Of a stretch of 64,000 nucleotides of DNA, positions 54,046 through 63,033 are shown one piece after another. The stretch spans positions 682,001 to 746,000 of the forward strand of contig NZ_JBFEFL010000001.1 in assembly GCF_040717445.1 (NCBI RefSeq), in the 5' to 3' direction. The position numbers and the translations under genes were made by a program. This DNA comes from Qipengyuania sp. JC766. GTDB taxonomy: Bacteria > Pseudomonadota > Alphaproteobacteria > Sphingomonadales > Sphingomonadaceae. The notes under the pieces are model-generated. The model searched no databases. It was not told the DNA's origin and worked only from the letters and a program-made list of their open reading frames with translations. Each line of letters begins with the position of its first letter. Position 1 is the first letter of the stretch.

Positions 54046-54837
54046 TCACGGTGCGCCCGGGATCTTCGGATCCCGGGCGCTTTCGTATCCGGTCACTTCG
54101 TGAAGGACACGGGCAAAGCAGGCGATCTTGACCTGCTGCGCGCCCGCGCGTTTCAGGACACCCACGCAGGCATCGCTGGTCGCGCCGCTCGTAAGTACGT
54201 CGTCCACCAGAACCACGTTGCTTCCGGAGATGCTTTCGCGCTGACGTGGGGCAACCCGGATGGAGCCGGCCAGCGTCCGCTCTCGTGCCTTGCGTCCCAT
54301 GCCGCCTAGCGGCGGCGTACGCTTGATGCGGCGCAGAGCGTCCACGGCGACCGAATGACCTGTCGCGCGGGACAATTCCTTTGCGAGCAGCGCGGACTGG
54401 TTGAAACCGCGTGCCCACAGGCGAAGGGGATGCAGCGGCACCGGGATCAGTAACCATTCGCCTTCCAGACCGGCCATTCTCGCGGTTATCAGGCGCGCAA
54501 GCATCGGCGCCAAGGCGATCCGCCGACCGTGCTTGTACTTGAGCACGAGTTGCCGCGAAGCCTCGTTATAGAGCGTGCCCGCCATGATGCCATCGTGGCG
54601 GGGCGCGGCCGCCATGCAGGGCGCGCACAGGGCTGCTTCTCCTGTGATCGAGGAATCGCCGAAAGGCCGCTGGCAGGCTGCGCACGCCGGATCGGACGGG
54701 ATCACCAGTTCGCTCCAGCATGTCTGGCACAGCCCGGTCTGCTGAGCGATCGCGTCCCCGCACAGGGGGCATCGCGGCGGGTAGACGAGATCCACCACCG
54801 GTGCCGTTGCCCGGGACAAAGTGCGAAGCAGTGTCAC
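54046..54837 (-). CDS. comF: ComF family protein
   Basis: ComF family proteins take part in DNA uptake or ssDNA handling. The 263 residues have a double zinc ribbon at the N-terminus (CPLCGDAIAQQTGLCQTCW, then CAACQRPF and CAPCMAAAP) and a phosphoribosyltransferase-like domain with the pyrophosphate-binding VVLVDDVLTSGATSDACV. A GTG at 54837 is the best start, with AGGGG seven bases upstream; two earlier GTG codons are possible. The 3' end of the gene encodes the hairpin at 54053-54083. It is divergent from the methyltransferase gene. Confidence 0.9.
   Translation of the reverse strand: MTLLRTLSRATAPVVDLVYPPRCPLCGDAIAQQTGLCQTCWSELVIPSDPACAACQRPFGDSSITGEAALCAPCMAAAPRHDGIMAGTLYNEASRQLVLKYKHGRRIALAPMLARLITARMAGLEGEWLLIPVPLHPLRLWARGFNQSALLAKELSRATGHSVAVDALRRIKRTPPLGGMGRKARERTLAGSIRVAPRQRESISGSNVVLVDDVLTSGATSDACVGVLKRAGAQQVKIACFARVLHEVTGYESARDPKIPGAP
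54053..54083 (+). terminator. UUCG-capped hairpin at the comF 3' end
   Basis: GCGCCCGGGATC and its complement form a perfect 12-bp stem closed by a C(TTCG)G tetraloop on the plus strand, followed by TTTC. It lies inside the last codons of comF. On the plus strand it would act as a terminator, but no plus-strand gene is recognised upstream of it. Confidence 0.5.
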
Positions 54838-54890
54838 CGCCCACCCCTGCACCGCTTGCACAGCAGGAGCAAGACAGGCACGGGCGGGGA

Positions 54891-55649
54891 ATGGAGCGAT
54901 CGCAGCCGCCTGTCATCTTTTCGCGCCGGAAGGCCGCGGCGAAATGGGCCCGGGGTCGATCGCGCTCTTCGGATGCCGACGCAGCGACGTACCTTTCCGA
55001 CACCGTCACGGACGACGTTATCGAGCGGCTCGAGTTCATGCGCCACGAGCCCGGCTCGGCGCTCGTCGTTGGTGACGGGTCCGGCCGTCTGGCGAAGTGG
55101 CTCAAGCGACGCGGGACCGCAGTTGTGCGTCGGGACCTCGGCCGGTTCGACGAAGAGCAGCCGGGAGAGCCCGACCGGTTCGATCTCGTGGTCCATCTCA
55201 TGGGCCTCGGCCATGTGAACGACTTGCCCGGTGCGCTCATCCATGCCCGCAATTCGCTCGCGCCGGGTGGCGTCTTCATTGCCGCGTTTCCGGGCGCGGG
55301 CAGCCTTGCGACGCTGCGCCGGATCGCGCTGGCGGCCGATGGCGACCGTCCTTCTCCGCGCATGCACCCGCTGGTGGACGAGCAGGCCGGGGCATCCCTG
55401 CTCCAGCGGGCCGGCTTCACGCGGCAGGTCGTGGACAGCTTCCCGGTCGACGTCCGCTTCGGATCGCTTCGAAGGCTGGTCGAGGACCTGCGGGACCATG
55501 GCCTTACCCGCAGCCTGGCCTCGCCCGCGCCGCCTGTCACCCGCCGGTGGCTGGCACGGGCCGAGGATGTGTTCGAGGCGGAGCGCGACGCGCAGGGCAA
55601 GGTTCCCGAGAGGTTCGAGATCCTCGTCCTGACTGCCTGGAAGGTCTAG
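54891..55649 (+). CDS. SAM-dependent methyltransferase (NDUFAF5/BioC-like)
   Basis: Methyltransferase-fold protein of 252 residues. The N-terminal region (PPVIFSRRKAAAKWARGRSR) precedes a class I core (GSALVVGDGSGRLAKWLKRR, with DRFDLVVHLMGLGHVNDLPG and LAPGGVFIAAFPGAGSL). This resembles the BioC/NDUFAF5-type proteins of alphaproteobacteria, which are linked to respiratory complex I assembly. The start at 54891 has GCGGGGA as ribosome site. Its stop shares CTAG with the convergent ppdK stop. The substrate is not determined by sequence. Confidence 0.82.
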   Translation: MERSQPPVIFSRRKAAAKWARGRSRSSDADAATYLSDTVTDDVIERLEFMRHEPGSALVVGDGSGRLAKWLKRRGTAVVRRDLGRFDEEQPGEPDRFDLVVHLMGLGHVNDLPGALIHARNSLAPGGVFIAAFPGAGSLATLRRIALAADGDRPSPRMHPLVDEQAGASLLQRAGFTRQVVDSFPVDVRFGSLRRLVEDLRDHGLTRSLASPAPPVTRRWLARAEDVFEAERDAQGKVPERFEILVLTAWKV

Positions 55650-58309
55650 CGAAGCGCCGCCTGTGCCGCGGCGAGACGGGCGATAGGCACGCGGTAGGGC
55701 GAGGCGCTGACGTAATCGAGCCCGATCTTTTCGCAGAATGCGATGCTGGCGGGGTCACCGCCATGTTCGCCGCAAATGCCCAGCTTGATGTCGCTGCGGG
55801 TCGCCCTGCCCCGCTCCGCGGCGATTTCCACCAATTGCCCGACGCCGTCGATGTCCAGGCTGACGAACGGATCGCGGGCGAAGATGCCGCGCTCCACGTA
55901 CTGCGCCAGGAAGCGGGCCGAATCGTCACGCGAGACGCCCAGGGTGGTTTGCGTGAGGTCGTTGGTGCCGAAGCTGAAGAACTCGCCGTCCTGCGCGATC
56001 TCGCCCGCCATCAGCGCGGCGCGCGGGAGTTCGATCATCGTGCCGACAAGGTAGCCGAGCTCGCACCCCTTCTCCGCGAACACGTCCTTCGCCACCCGGT
56101 CCACCAGTGCCCGCAAGATTGCAAGTTCGCGCCGGGTTCCCACCAGCGGGATCATCACTTCGGGCAACGGCGCGTCGCCGCTCGCCTCGGCCACGTCGCA
56201 CGCGGCCTCGAAGATCGCGCGCGCCTGCATCTCGTAGATCTCGGGATAGGTGATGCCGAGGCGGCAGCCGCGATGGCCCAGCATGGGGTTGAACTCGTGC
56301 AGTTCGTTCGCGCGGCGCTTCAGCGTTTCGACGGGCTTGCCGACGATCTCCGAAAGCTCGGCGAACTCGGCGTCACCTTGCGGCAGGAACTCGTGCAGCG
56401 GCGGATCGAGCAGGCGGATGGTGCACGGCAGGCCGGCCATCTCCTCGAAGATGGCGCGGAAGTCGTCGCGCTGTTCGGGCAGCAGCTTGTCGAGCGCGGC
56501 CCGGCGGCCCTTCTCGCTTTCGGCCAGGATCATCTCGCGGACGGCGGCGATCCGGGCTGCATCGAAGAACATGTGTTCGGTCCGGCACAGACCGATGCCC
56601 TCCGCCCCGAACTGGCGCGCCCGCGCGCAGTCCGCCGGCGTTTCGGCGTTGGTGCGCACGCGCATCCGCCGCTTGGCGTCGGCCCATTCCATCAGCGTGG
56701 CGAAGTCGCCGGCCATTTCTGGCTCGAGCGTCGGAACTTCGCCCGCCATGACTTGTCCGTTGCCGCCGTCGAGCGTGATGATGTCGCCTTCCGCCAGGTC
56801 GCGATCGCCGATCTGGAGGGTCCGCGCCTCACGGTCGATCCGCACCTGGGATGCACCGGACACGCAGCAGCGACCCATGCCGCGTGCCACCACGGCCGCA
56901 TGGCTGGTCATGCCGCCACGCGCGGTCAGGATGCCGGAGGCGGCATGCATGCCGTGAATGTCCTCCGGGCTGGTTTCCACGCGCACCAGGATGACGCTTT
57001 CCCCGCGGCCGGCCCATTGCTCGGCGGTATCGGCATCGAGCACGATCTTGCCGCTGGCGGCCCCCGGGGATGCGGGCAGTCCGGTCGTCATGACATCGCG
57101 CGGGGCATCGGGGTCGAGCGTCGGGTGAAGCAACTGGTCCAGCGCCATGGGATCCACCCGGCAGATGGCCGTATCGCGGTCGATCAGTCCTTCGCCAACC
57201 ATGTCTACCGCCATCTTGAGCGCGGCCTTGGCGGTGCGCTTGCCGTTGCGGGTCTGGAGCAGGAACAGCTTGCCGCGTTCCACGGTGAACTCGATGTCCT
57301 GCATGTCGCGGTAGTGCTTTTCGAGCAGGTCGAACACGTGCGCCAGCTCGGCATAGGCATCGGGCATGGCCTCTTCCATGCTCGGCTTTTCGGCACCGGC
57401 CGCCTCGCGCCGGGCGCGGGTCAGGTATTGCGGCGTGCGGATACCGGCGACCACGTCCTCGCCCTGCGCATTGACCAGCCATTCGCCGTAATAGGCCTTT
57501 TCGCCGGTCGAGGGGTCGCGGGTGAAGGCGACGCCAGTGGCGCTGGTATCGCCCATATTGCCGAAGACCATCGCCTGCACGTTCACGGCGGTCCCCATGT
57601 CATGCGGGATGTCGTTCAGGCGGCGATAGACCTTCGCCCGTTCGCTGTCCCAGCTGTCGAACACGGCGCGGATTGCGCCCCAGAGCTGCTCGGTGACGTC
57701 CTGCGGGAAAGCGGAGCCGCGTTCCTGCTGCACGATACCCTTGAACTCGTCGACCAGCGCCTGCCAGTCGTCGGTCTCCATTTCGGTGTCGGAGAAGTAG
57801 CCCTTGTCTTCCTTGGCAATCTCCAGCGCTTCCTCGAACAGGCCGTGATCGAGGCCGAGGACGACATCGGAGTACATCTGGATGAAACGACGATAGCTAT
57901 CCCAGGCGAAGCGATCGTCGCCCGAGGAGGCGGCTAGCCCTGCGACCGTCTCGTCGTTGAGGCCGAGATTGAGGACCGTGTCCATCATGCCCGGCATCGA
58001 TACCGCGGCGCCCGAACGGACCGAGACGAGCAGCGGATCCCGCGCATCGCCCAGTTTCTTGCCGACGGTGCCTTCGATATGGGCGAGCGCTCCCGTCACG
58101 GCTTCGCGCAGTTCGGGTCTGAAATCCGCGCCGCCTTCGAGGTAGCGCAGGCATTCCTCCACCGTGATGGTGAAGCCCGGCGGTACCGGCAGGCCGATAC
58201 TGGCCATTTCGGCAAGGTTGGCGCCCTTGCCGCCCGTTACCGTCTTGTCCTTCTGGCGCGGATCGGAATGATCGGCGTCACCGCCGAATGGATAGACCGT
58301 CTTCGTCAT
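55646..58309 (-). CDS. ppdK: Pyruvate, phosphate dikinase
   Basis: Enzyme of gluconeogenesis and anaplerosis that interconverts pyruvate, ATP and phosphate with PEP, AMP and pyrophosphate. The 887 residues are full length. The nucleotide-binding domain has TGGKGANLAEMASIGLPVPP, the swivelling domain has the phospho-histidine motif GGMTSHAAVVARGMGRCCVSG, and the C-terminal PEP/pyruvate domain has AEGIGLCRTEHMFF, VEMIPLVG-like EVMIPLVG and SFGTNDLTQTTLG. The start ATG at 58309 opens TKTVYPFGG, the family N-terminus. It overlaps the convergent methyltransferase gene by 4 bp. Confidence 0.97.
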   Translation of the reverse strand: MTKTVYPFGGDADHSDPRQKDKTVTGGKGANLAEMASIGLPVPPGFTITVEECLRYLEGGADFRPELREAVTGALAHIEGTVGKKLGDARDPLLVSVRSGAAVSMPGMMDTVLNLGLNDETVAGLAASSGDDRFAWDSYRRFIQMYSDVVLGLDHGLFEEALEIAKEDKGYFSDTEMETDDWQALVDEFKGIVQQERGSAFPQDVTEQLWGAIRAVFDSWDSERAKVYRRLNDIPHDMGTAVNVQAMVFGNMGDTSATGVAFTRDPSTGEKAYYGEWLVNAQGEDVVAGIRTPQYLTRARREAAGAEKPSMEEAMPDAYAELAHVFDLLEKHYRDMQDIEFTVERGKLFLLQTRNGKRTAKAALKMAVDMVGEGLIDRDTAICRVDPMALDQLLHPTLDPDAPRDVMTTGLPASPGAASGKIVLDADTAEQWAGRGESVILVRVETSPEDIHGMHAASGILTARGGMTSHAAVVARGMGRCCVSGASQVRIDREARTLQIGDRDLAEGDIITLDGGNGQVMAGEVPTLEPEMAGDFATLMEWADAKRRMRVRTNAETPADCARARQFGAEGIGLCRTEHMFFDAARIAAVREMILAESEKGRRAALDKLLPEQRDDFRAIFEEMAGLPCTIRLLDPPLHEFLPQGDAEFAELSEIVGKPVETLKRRANELHEFNPMLGHRGCRLGITYPEIYEMQARAIFEAACDVAEASGDAPLPEVMIPLVGTRRELAILRALVDRVAKDVFAEKGCELGYLVGTMIELPRAALMAGEIAQDGEFFSFGTNDLTQTTLGVSRDDSARFLAQYVERGIFARDPFVSLDIDGVGQLVEIAAERGRATRSDIKLGICGEHGGDPASIAFCEKIGLDYVSASPYRVPIARLAAAQAALR

Positions 58310-58349
58310 GGGGCATCACCTGACATGGACCGTTGAACCGGTGTTTTCG

Positions 58350-58380
58350 AAAAAGCGTCCGGGCCCGCAAAAGCGCCCGA
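58350..58380 (-). terminator. Possible terminator after glyS
   Basis: In the 121-bp gap between glyS and ppdK, the minus strand has a GC-rich CGGGC...GCCCG stem of about five bp followed by GACGC and five T residues. The stem is short and the loop long, so it is only a candidate terminator for glyQS. Confidence 0.35.
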
Positions 58381-58430
58381 ACCGTAAGGAAAAGGCGCGA
58401 TGAGCGTAGGAGAGATCGTGACTTTTGCGA

Positions 58431-60557
58431 TCACCCTTCGATCCGGCCGAAATCTGCGACATTGTGGACGGCGGCGCGGAACCGGGCGAGCAGGTCAAGC
58501 CGCGCGCGGCGCTTGTCCGGATCCTCGTCGTTCACCGTCACCTCCTCGAAGAATGCGTCGATCGGCGCGCGCAAGGAGGCGAGCGCCGCCATGGCCGCGC
58601 CGAGATCCTCCGCCTCGACCGCCGATGCCGCCCGGGGCTCGGCCGCGTCGAGTGCGTCGATCAGGGCCTGTTCCGCCTTTTCGGGCGTGTAGGACAGCGA
58701 TTTCTTCGCCGCGTCGCCCGAATGGCTGCGCAGCGCGTCGCGCAGGTCCGGATCGTCCACCAGCGCGAGCGGATCTTCCTCGCCCGTATGCGGGGACAGG
58801 TGGTCCCCTCCGGCCCAGTCTTCCTTCTTGAGGATGTTCGCCGCCCGCTTGTACCCGGCGAGCAGGTTGGCGCCGTCCTCGCTTTCCATGAAGGACTGGA
58901 GCGCATGGACCCGGGCGAGCAGGCGGACGAGATCGTCCTCGCCCCCGTCACCATCTTTCTGGGCAGCAAACACCGCGTCGATCAGGTCGTGGCGGACACC
59001 CGCCTCGCGCTGCTGAACCTTGAGACGGTCGGCGAAGAAGTCGAGCAACTCGCCTTGCGCAATTGCCATGCGAAGGCGGTTTTCCTGCACGATCCGGATC
59101 GTCCCGAGTGCCGCGCGTCGCAACGCGAACGGGTCTTTCGACCCGGTCGGCTTCTCGTCGATGGAAAAGAAGCTGCGGAGAGTATCCAGCTTGTCCGCCA
59201 GGCTCACCGCCACCGTCACCGGAGCAGTCGGCACTTCGTCGCCCTGGCCGACCGGCTTGTAGTGATCGCGGATGGCGTCGGCCACTTCGTCAGGCAGGCC
59301 TTCGGCGCGGGCGTAATAGCCGCCCATCAGGCCCTGCAGTTCGGGGAATTCGCCGACCATTTCGGTGACGAGGTCCGCCTTGGCGAGGCGCGCGGCCTGT
59401 TCCGCCATGTCCGGATCGGCGCCTGCGACGATGCCTTCCTCGACCAGCCAGCGCGCGAGCTTCGCGACGCGGTCGACCTTGTCGGCCAATGTGCCCAGCT
59501 TCTCGTGGAAGGTGATCCGCTGCAGTTTCGCGGCGTGGTCCGCCAGCGAAGTCTTGCGGTCCACGTCCCAGAAGAAGCGCGCGTCGGACAGGCGCGCGGC
59601 CAGGACCTTGCGGTTGCCATCGACGATGGCCGCGCCGCCGTCTGCCGCCTCGATATTCGCCGTGCAGATGAAGGCATTGGCGAGCGCCCCGCCCTCGCCG
59701 TCGCAGACGAAATACTTCTGGTTCACCCGCGCGGTCAGCTGGATCACCTCGGGCGGGACGTCGAGGAATTCCTCGTCGAAGCGACCGAGCAGCGGGATCG
59801 GCCATTCGGTAAGGCCCGCGTTCTCGATCACTAGGCCTTCGTCCTCGACCAATGCGAGACCGGCCTGCTGCGCCACGTCCTGCGCGCCCTTGCGGATCAG
59901 CGCGGCGCGTTCGTCCTGGTCCACTATGACATGCGCGGCACGCAGCTTCACCGCGTAATCGTCTGCACCGCCGATCGTGATATCGCCGGAATGGTGGAAC
60001 CGGTGGCCGAGCGTGACCGCGCCGCTGGTGACGCCGTACACTTCGCACTCGACCACGTCCTCGCCCAGCAGGGCCACGATGCCCGACAGCGGGCGTACCC
60101 AGCGCAGGGACTCGGTGCTGAGCGATGCCGCACCCCAGCGCATGGACTTGGGCCAGCTGAAACCGCGCACGATGGCGGGGATCGCCTCGGCCAGCAGGTC
60201 GCGTGTCGCGCGGCCCGGCTTCTCGATCACCGCAAAATAGGTGTTGCGGCCCTTCACGTCGCGCACTTCGAGCTGGTCGCGCGTGACGCCGTTCTTGCGG
60301 CAGAAACCCTCCACCGCCTGGTCGGGCGCGCCTTCGGGCGGGCCCTTGGCTTCTTCGCTGACGGCCTTCGTGGCCTCGGGAAGTCCGCGGGCGACCAGCG
60401 CGAGGCGGCGCGGCGTGGACCAGACGGTGACGTCGTCGACCGCGATCCCGGCAGCGTCCATCTCCCGGCGGAACAGCCGCTCCAGCTCGCTTCGCGCGTC
60501 GGCCTGCATCCGTGCGGGGATTTCCTCGCTGCGCAGTTCGAGAAGGAAATCGGTCAT
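58431..60557 (-). CDS. glyS: Glycyl-tRNA synthetase beta subunit
   Basis: Beta subunit of the bacterial alpha2beta2 GlyRS, 708 residues. It has the family start [46 protein letters not shown] and [20 protein letters not shown]-like motifs ([12 protein letters not shown]). A C-terminal anticodon-binding region ([20 protein letters not shown]) closes it. The ATG at 60557 overlaps the glyQ stop as ATGA, so the two subunits are coupled. The frame above is antisense to glyQ. Confidence 0.97.
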   Translation of the reverse strand: MTDFLLELRSEEIPARMQADARSELERLFRREMDAAGIAVDDVTVWSTPRRLALVARGLPEATKAVSEEAKGPPEGAPDQAVEGFCRKNGVTRDQLEVRDVKGRNTYFAVIEKPGRATRDLLAEAIPAIVRGFSWPKSMRWGAASLSTESLRWVRPLSGIVALLGEDVVECEVYGVTSGAVTLGHRFHHSGDITIGGADDYAVKLRAAHVIVDQDERAALIRKGAQDVAQQAGLALVEDEGLVIENAGLTEWPIPLLGRFDEEFLDVPPEVIQLTARVNQKYFVCDGEGGALANAFICTANIEAADGGAAIVDGNRKVLAARLSDARFFWDVDRKTSLADHAAKLQRITFHEKLGTLADKVDRVAKLARWLVEEGIVAGADPDMAEQAARLAKADLVTEMVGEFPELQGLMGGYYARAEGLPDEVADAIRDHYKPVGQGDEVPTAPVTVAVSLADKLDTLRSFFSIDEKPTGSKDPFALRRAALGTIRIVQENRLRMAIAQGELLDFFADRLKVQQREAGVRHDLIDAVFAAQKDGDGGEDDLVRLLARVHALQSFMESEDGANLLAGYKRAANILKKEDWAGGDHLSPHTGEEDPLALVDDPDLRDALRSHSGDAAKKSLSYTPEKAEQALIDALDAAEPRAASAVEAEDLGAAMAALASLRAPIDAFFEEVTVNDEDPDKRRARLDLLARFRAAVHNVADFGRIEG

Positions 60558-61453
60558 AGCGACCACTCCGGGAAGTTTTCCTGCCATGCCGGAGCCATGA
60601 GTTCGGCGTATTTCTCGCACGACCCGCGCGCGAGTTCACGGACCCGGCCCATATAGCTGGCGCGTTCCTGCACGCTGATCACGCCGCGCGCCTGCAGCAG
60701 GTTGAAGATGTGGCTCGCCTCGACCGCCTGTTCGTAAGCGGCGATCGGCACGTCCGCGTCGAGGGCGTTGCGGCATTCGGCCTCCGCCTTGGCGAACAGG
60801 TCGAACAGTGCATCGGTCTCTGCCACCTCGAAGTTCCACTTCGACATCTGCCGCTCGTTTTCGAGGAAGACCTGCCCGTAGCTCACGCCGCGTCCGTTGA
60901 AGTCGAGGTCGTAGACGTTGTCGACGCCCTGGATGTACATCGCGAGACGCTCCAGCCCGTAGGTCAGCTCGCCTGCCACGGGCTTGCAGTCGAAGCCGCC
61001 CATCTGCTGGAAATAAGTGAACTGGGTGACTTCCATCCCGTCGCACCAGACTTCCCAGCCGAGGCCCCAGGCGCCCAGCGTGGGGCTTTCCCAGTCGTCC
61101 TCCACGAAACGGATGTCGTGCTTGAGCGGATCGATGCCGATGACGCGCAGGCTTTCGAGATACATCTCCTGAATCTCGGGCGGGCTCGGCTTCAGGATCA
61201 CCTGGTACTGGTAGTAGTGCTGGAGCCGGTTTGGGTTCTCGCCATAGCGCCCGTCGGTCGGGCGACGGCAGGGCTGGACGAAAGCGGCGTTCCAGGGTTC
61301 CGGACCGAGTGCGCGCAACGTGGTCGCCGTGTGGAACGTCCCCGCCCCCATCCGCATGTCGTATGGCTGCAGGATCAGGCAGCCCCGCTCGCTCCAGAAA
61401 TCGTGAAGGGCGAGGATCATGTCCTGGAAGGATTTACGAGGGTCGCGGTCCAT
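60554..61453 (-). CDS. glyQ: Glycyl-tRNA synthetase alpha subunit
   Basis: Catalytic alpha subunit of GlyRS, 299 residues. Key segments are [20 protein letters not shown] at the start, [40 protein letters not shown] and [20 protein letters not shown], all typical of the alpha subunit. The ATG at 61453 was preferred over an upstream in-frame start. It is divergent from the UrcA operon across 194 bp. Confidence 0.97.
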   Translation of the reverse strand: MDRDPRKSFQDMILALHDFWSERGCLILQPYDMRMGAGTFHTATTLRALGPEPWNAAFVQPCRRPTDGRYGENPNRLQHYYQYQVILKPSPPEIQEMYLESLRVIGIDPLKHDIRFVEDDWESPTLGAWGLGWEVWCDGMEVTQFTYFQQMGGFDCKPVAGELTYGLERLAMYIQGVDNVYDLDFNGRGVSYGQVFLENERQMSKWNFEVAETDALFDLFAKAEAECRNALDADVPIAAYEQAVEASHIFNLLQARGVISVQERASYMGRVRELARGSCEKYAELMAPAWQENFPEWSL

Positions 61454-61533
61454 GCTGCGGCGCAATGGCGCAAGGGCGAAAATGCGTCAATGCCGCATGC
61501 CCTTGACCATCGTCACGACAGGTCATCCGAACT

Positions 61534-61597
61534 TTTTGTCAGGTTGTGTTGACATGGTCAGCGAATCACGACATATAGTCAGGACAACCTGACAAAA
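61534..61597 (+). promoter_or_regulatory. Promoter bracketed by a 14-bp inverted repeat (urcA operon)
   Basis: TTGACA (61549-61554) and CATATA (61572-61577), 17 bp apart, form a strong sigma70-like promoter about 75 bp before the urcA-like gene. TTTTGTCAGGTTGT (61534-61547) and its complement (61584-61597) bracket it. GTCAG repeats occur at 61538, 61557 and 61578, about two helical turns apart, and GTCAGG-N4-CCTGAC (61578-61593) is a compact palindrome at the expected start point. This looks like a multi-site operator. Confidence 0.7.
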
Positions 61598-61647
61598 GGG
61601 AAGGTTGACCAACCCACTGGACCCAATATCCAAGCTGGAGACCCGCT

Positions 61648-61965
61648 ATGAAAAAGACTGCACTGATTGCCGCTGCCCTCGCCTTCGTTCCCGGTGTTGC
61701 CATGGCCGAAGACCTGCCCAGCATCGCGGTAGAAACCGCCGACCTCGACCTTGCGACGGCTGACGGTCAGGCCCGGCTCGGCGATCGGGTAAATACCGCC
61801 ATCCGCATCGCCTGCCGCTCCGGCGACAGGACCATCGTCTCCCTCCGGATGGAGCGCGAATGCGCCTCGACCATGCGGAAGCAGGCCGAAGGGCAGGTCC
61901 GCCTCGCCATCGCCGCAGCGCGCGAAGAACGCTTCGCGGCGCTCGACCTCGATCCGGGCGCTTGA
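61648..61965 (+). CDS. UrcA family secreted protein
   Basis: Secreted protein of 105 residues with a signal peptide (KKTALIAAALAFVPGVAMA) and the UrcA-type core VETADLDLATADGQARLGDR, with two cysteines (IACRSGD, ERECASTM) that could form a disulfide. The family occurs mainly in sphingomonads and caulobacters and has no established function. A GGAGA ribosome site precedes the ATG. It heads the array of three four-TM proteins and an XRE regulator. Confidence 0.88.
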   Translation: MKKTALIAAALAFVPGVAMAEDLPSIAVETADLDLATADGQARLGDRVNTAIRIACRSGDRTIVSLRMERECASTMRKQAEGQVRLAIAAAREERFAALDLDPGA

Positions 61966-61980
61966 GCCATAGTCTGCGGC

Positions 61981-62008
61981 CGGGGCGGTTGGTCAGCATA
62001 CCGCCCCG
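61981..62008 (+). terminator. Hairpin between the UrcA gene and the first membrane gene
   Basis: CGGGGCGGT and ACCGCCCCG form a perfect 9-bp stem with a 10-base loop. No T run follows, so it could be an attenuator or an RNA-stabilising stem that sets UrcA higher than the downstream genes. Confidence 0.5.
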
Positions 62009-62030
62009 TTCGCCCTCGCAGGAGTATCCG

Positions 62031-62438
62031 ATGGCAAACCCGCCCCCGACCAAGCGCCAGAAGCAGGTCCGCACGCACAATGTCGCGACCCTGATCGCCT
62101 TGCTCACTTTCATCGTCATAACGCTTGGCGCGACGGAAATCGTCGCGATCCCCATCGCCATCAACGCCCTGACCGTAGTGCTGATGTTCGTCGCGATCGT
62201 CGTGATGTTCGCGAGCCGCAATGCCGATGAATACACCGCCGCGGTATGGCGCACGGGCACCAGTCTCGCTTTCGTCATTACGGCATCGGTCATGCTGTTC
62301 ACGCCTGTGCTGGAAGGCTTCTTCGACGGACTGTTCCGAGCCGGCAGAGAACACGACTTGAAGCTCGACGGCTTCATCGTGGTCGTCGCGACATTCTTCC
62401 TGGGCAATGCCTGGGCCCGCCTGCGCGGGACGATCTGA
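62031..62438 (+). CDS. Four-TM protein of unknown function
   Basis: Membrane protein of 135 residues with a basic N-terminus (TKRQKQVRTHN) and four hydrophobic segments (about 19-36, 38-60, 74-92 and 111-127). The C-terminus (VVVATFFLGNAWARLRGTI) resembles the end of the next protein, so the two are probably related. AGGAG precedes the ATG. It lies within the unit that ends in an XRE regulator and another four-TM gene. I do not recognise the family. Confidence 0.72.
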   Translation: MANPPPTKRQKQVRTHNVATLIALLTFIVITLGATEIVAIPIAINALTVVLMFVAIVVMFASRNADEYTAAVWRTGTSLAFVITASVMLFTPVLEGFFDGLFRAGREHDLKLDGFIVVVATFFLGNAWARLRGTI

Positions 62439-62449
62439 GGAGATTGCTC

Positions 62450-62839
62450 ATGCCTTTCGATCCGAAAGCCGACAAGATCGACGATCGTACCTTTGCGCTG
62501 AACTCCCTCTGGCTCGGCTTCGCGTCATCGCTTCTTTTTCTGGCCGGACTGCTGGCTGGCTGGGAGGTGTTTCTCGTCAAGCTGGCCGGCGCTCTCGCGA
62601 GTGCTGCGCCGGTCAGCCTGCTGTTCGTGCGCTTCTTCGATGATTACCAGACGCGCCTGGTCTCGCATGGCGCCCGATGGGCCTCGGTTGTGGTGGGTAT
62701 CTGGCTCCTGGCGCAGCTGCTGTCCGATACGTCCGCGAGACTGGTGGCCGAAATCGATCCCATGCTTGGCCTCGCAATCTGCGTGGTCGCATTTCATGCG
62801 GGCATCGCATCCGCCCGCATCCGGGGCACGGTGTCATGA
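62450..62839 (+). CDS. Second four-TM protein, related to the previous one
   Basis: Membrane protein of 129 residues with four hydrophobic segments (about 18-37, 44-61, 74-91 and 103-119). It ends CVVAFHAGIASARIRGTVS, sharing the VVA...G.A.AR(I/L)RGT pattern with the preceding protein, which suggests an old duplication. It follows that gene by 11 bp. The stop overlaps the XRE gene as ATGA, so translation of the regulator depends on this gene. Confidence 0.72.
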   Translation: MPFDPKADKIDDRTFALNSLWLGFASSLLFLAGLLAGWEVFLVKLAGALASAAPVSLLFVRFFDDYQTRLVSHGARWASVVVGIWLLAQLLSDTSARLVAEIDPMLGLAICVVAFHAGIASARIRGTVS

Positions 62840-63033
62840 AGAACCGCCTCAAGGTCCTGCGCGCGGAGCGTGACTGGAGCCAGGCCGAACTAGCCGGACA
62901 GCTCGACGTATCACGCCAAGCCGTCAATGCGATCGAGACCGGCAAGCACGACCCGTCGCTTCCGCTCGCCTTTCGTATTGCGCGCCTTTTCCAGATGCCC
63001 ATCGAGGAGATTTTCGATGACGGACACGATTGA
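62836..63033 (+). CDS. Small XRE-family (Cro/CI-type) regulator
   Basis: Protein of 65 residues that is just one helix-turn-helix domain: MKNRLKVLRAERDWSQAELA, GQLDVSRQAVNAIETGKHDP, IARLFQMPIEEIF. This compact type resembles transcription regulators that sit beside membrane proteins in other bacteria. It overlaps the gene on each side (4 bp before, 17 bp after), so it is tightly linked to the membrane genes. The inverted-repeat promoter upstream of the UrcA gene is an obvious candidate target. Confidence 0.88.
   Translation: MKNRLKVLRAERDWSQAELAGQLDVSRQAVNAIETGKHDPSLPLAFRIARLFQMPIEEIFDDGHD

Noticed and set aside
53678-54103. 141-codon plus-strand frame between hisI and comF with a CxxC near its start
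   Set aside because: Arginine/serine-rich, no ribosome site and overlaps two real genes; the region is better read as non-coding.
55097-57937. 946-codon plus-strand frame over ppdK
   Set aside because: Antisense to a full-length dikinase with phospho-histidine motif; frame reflects third-position GC bias.
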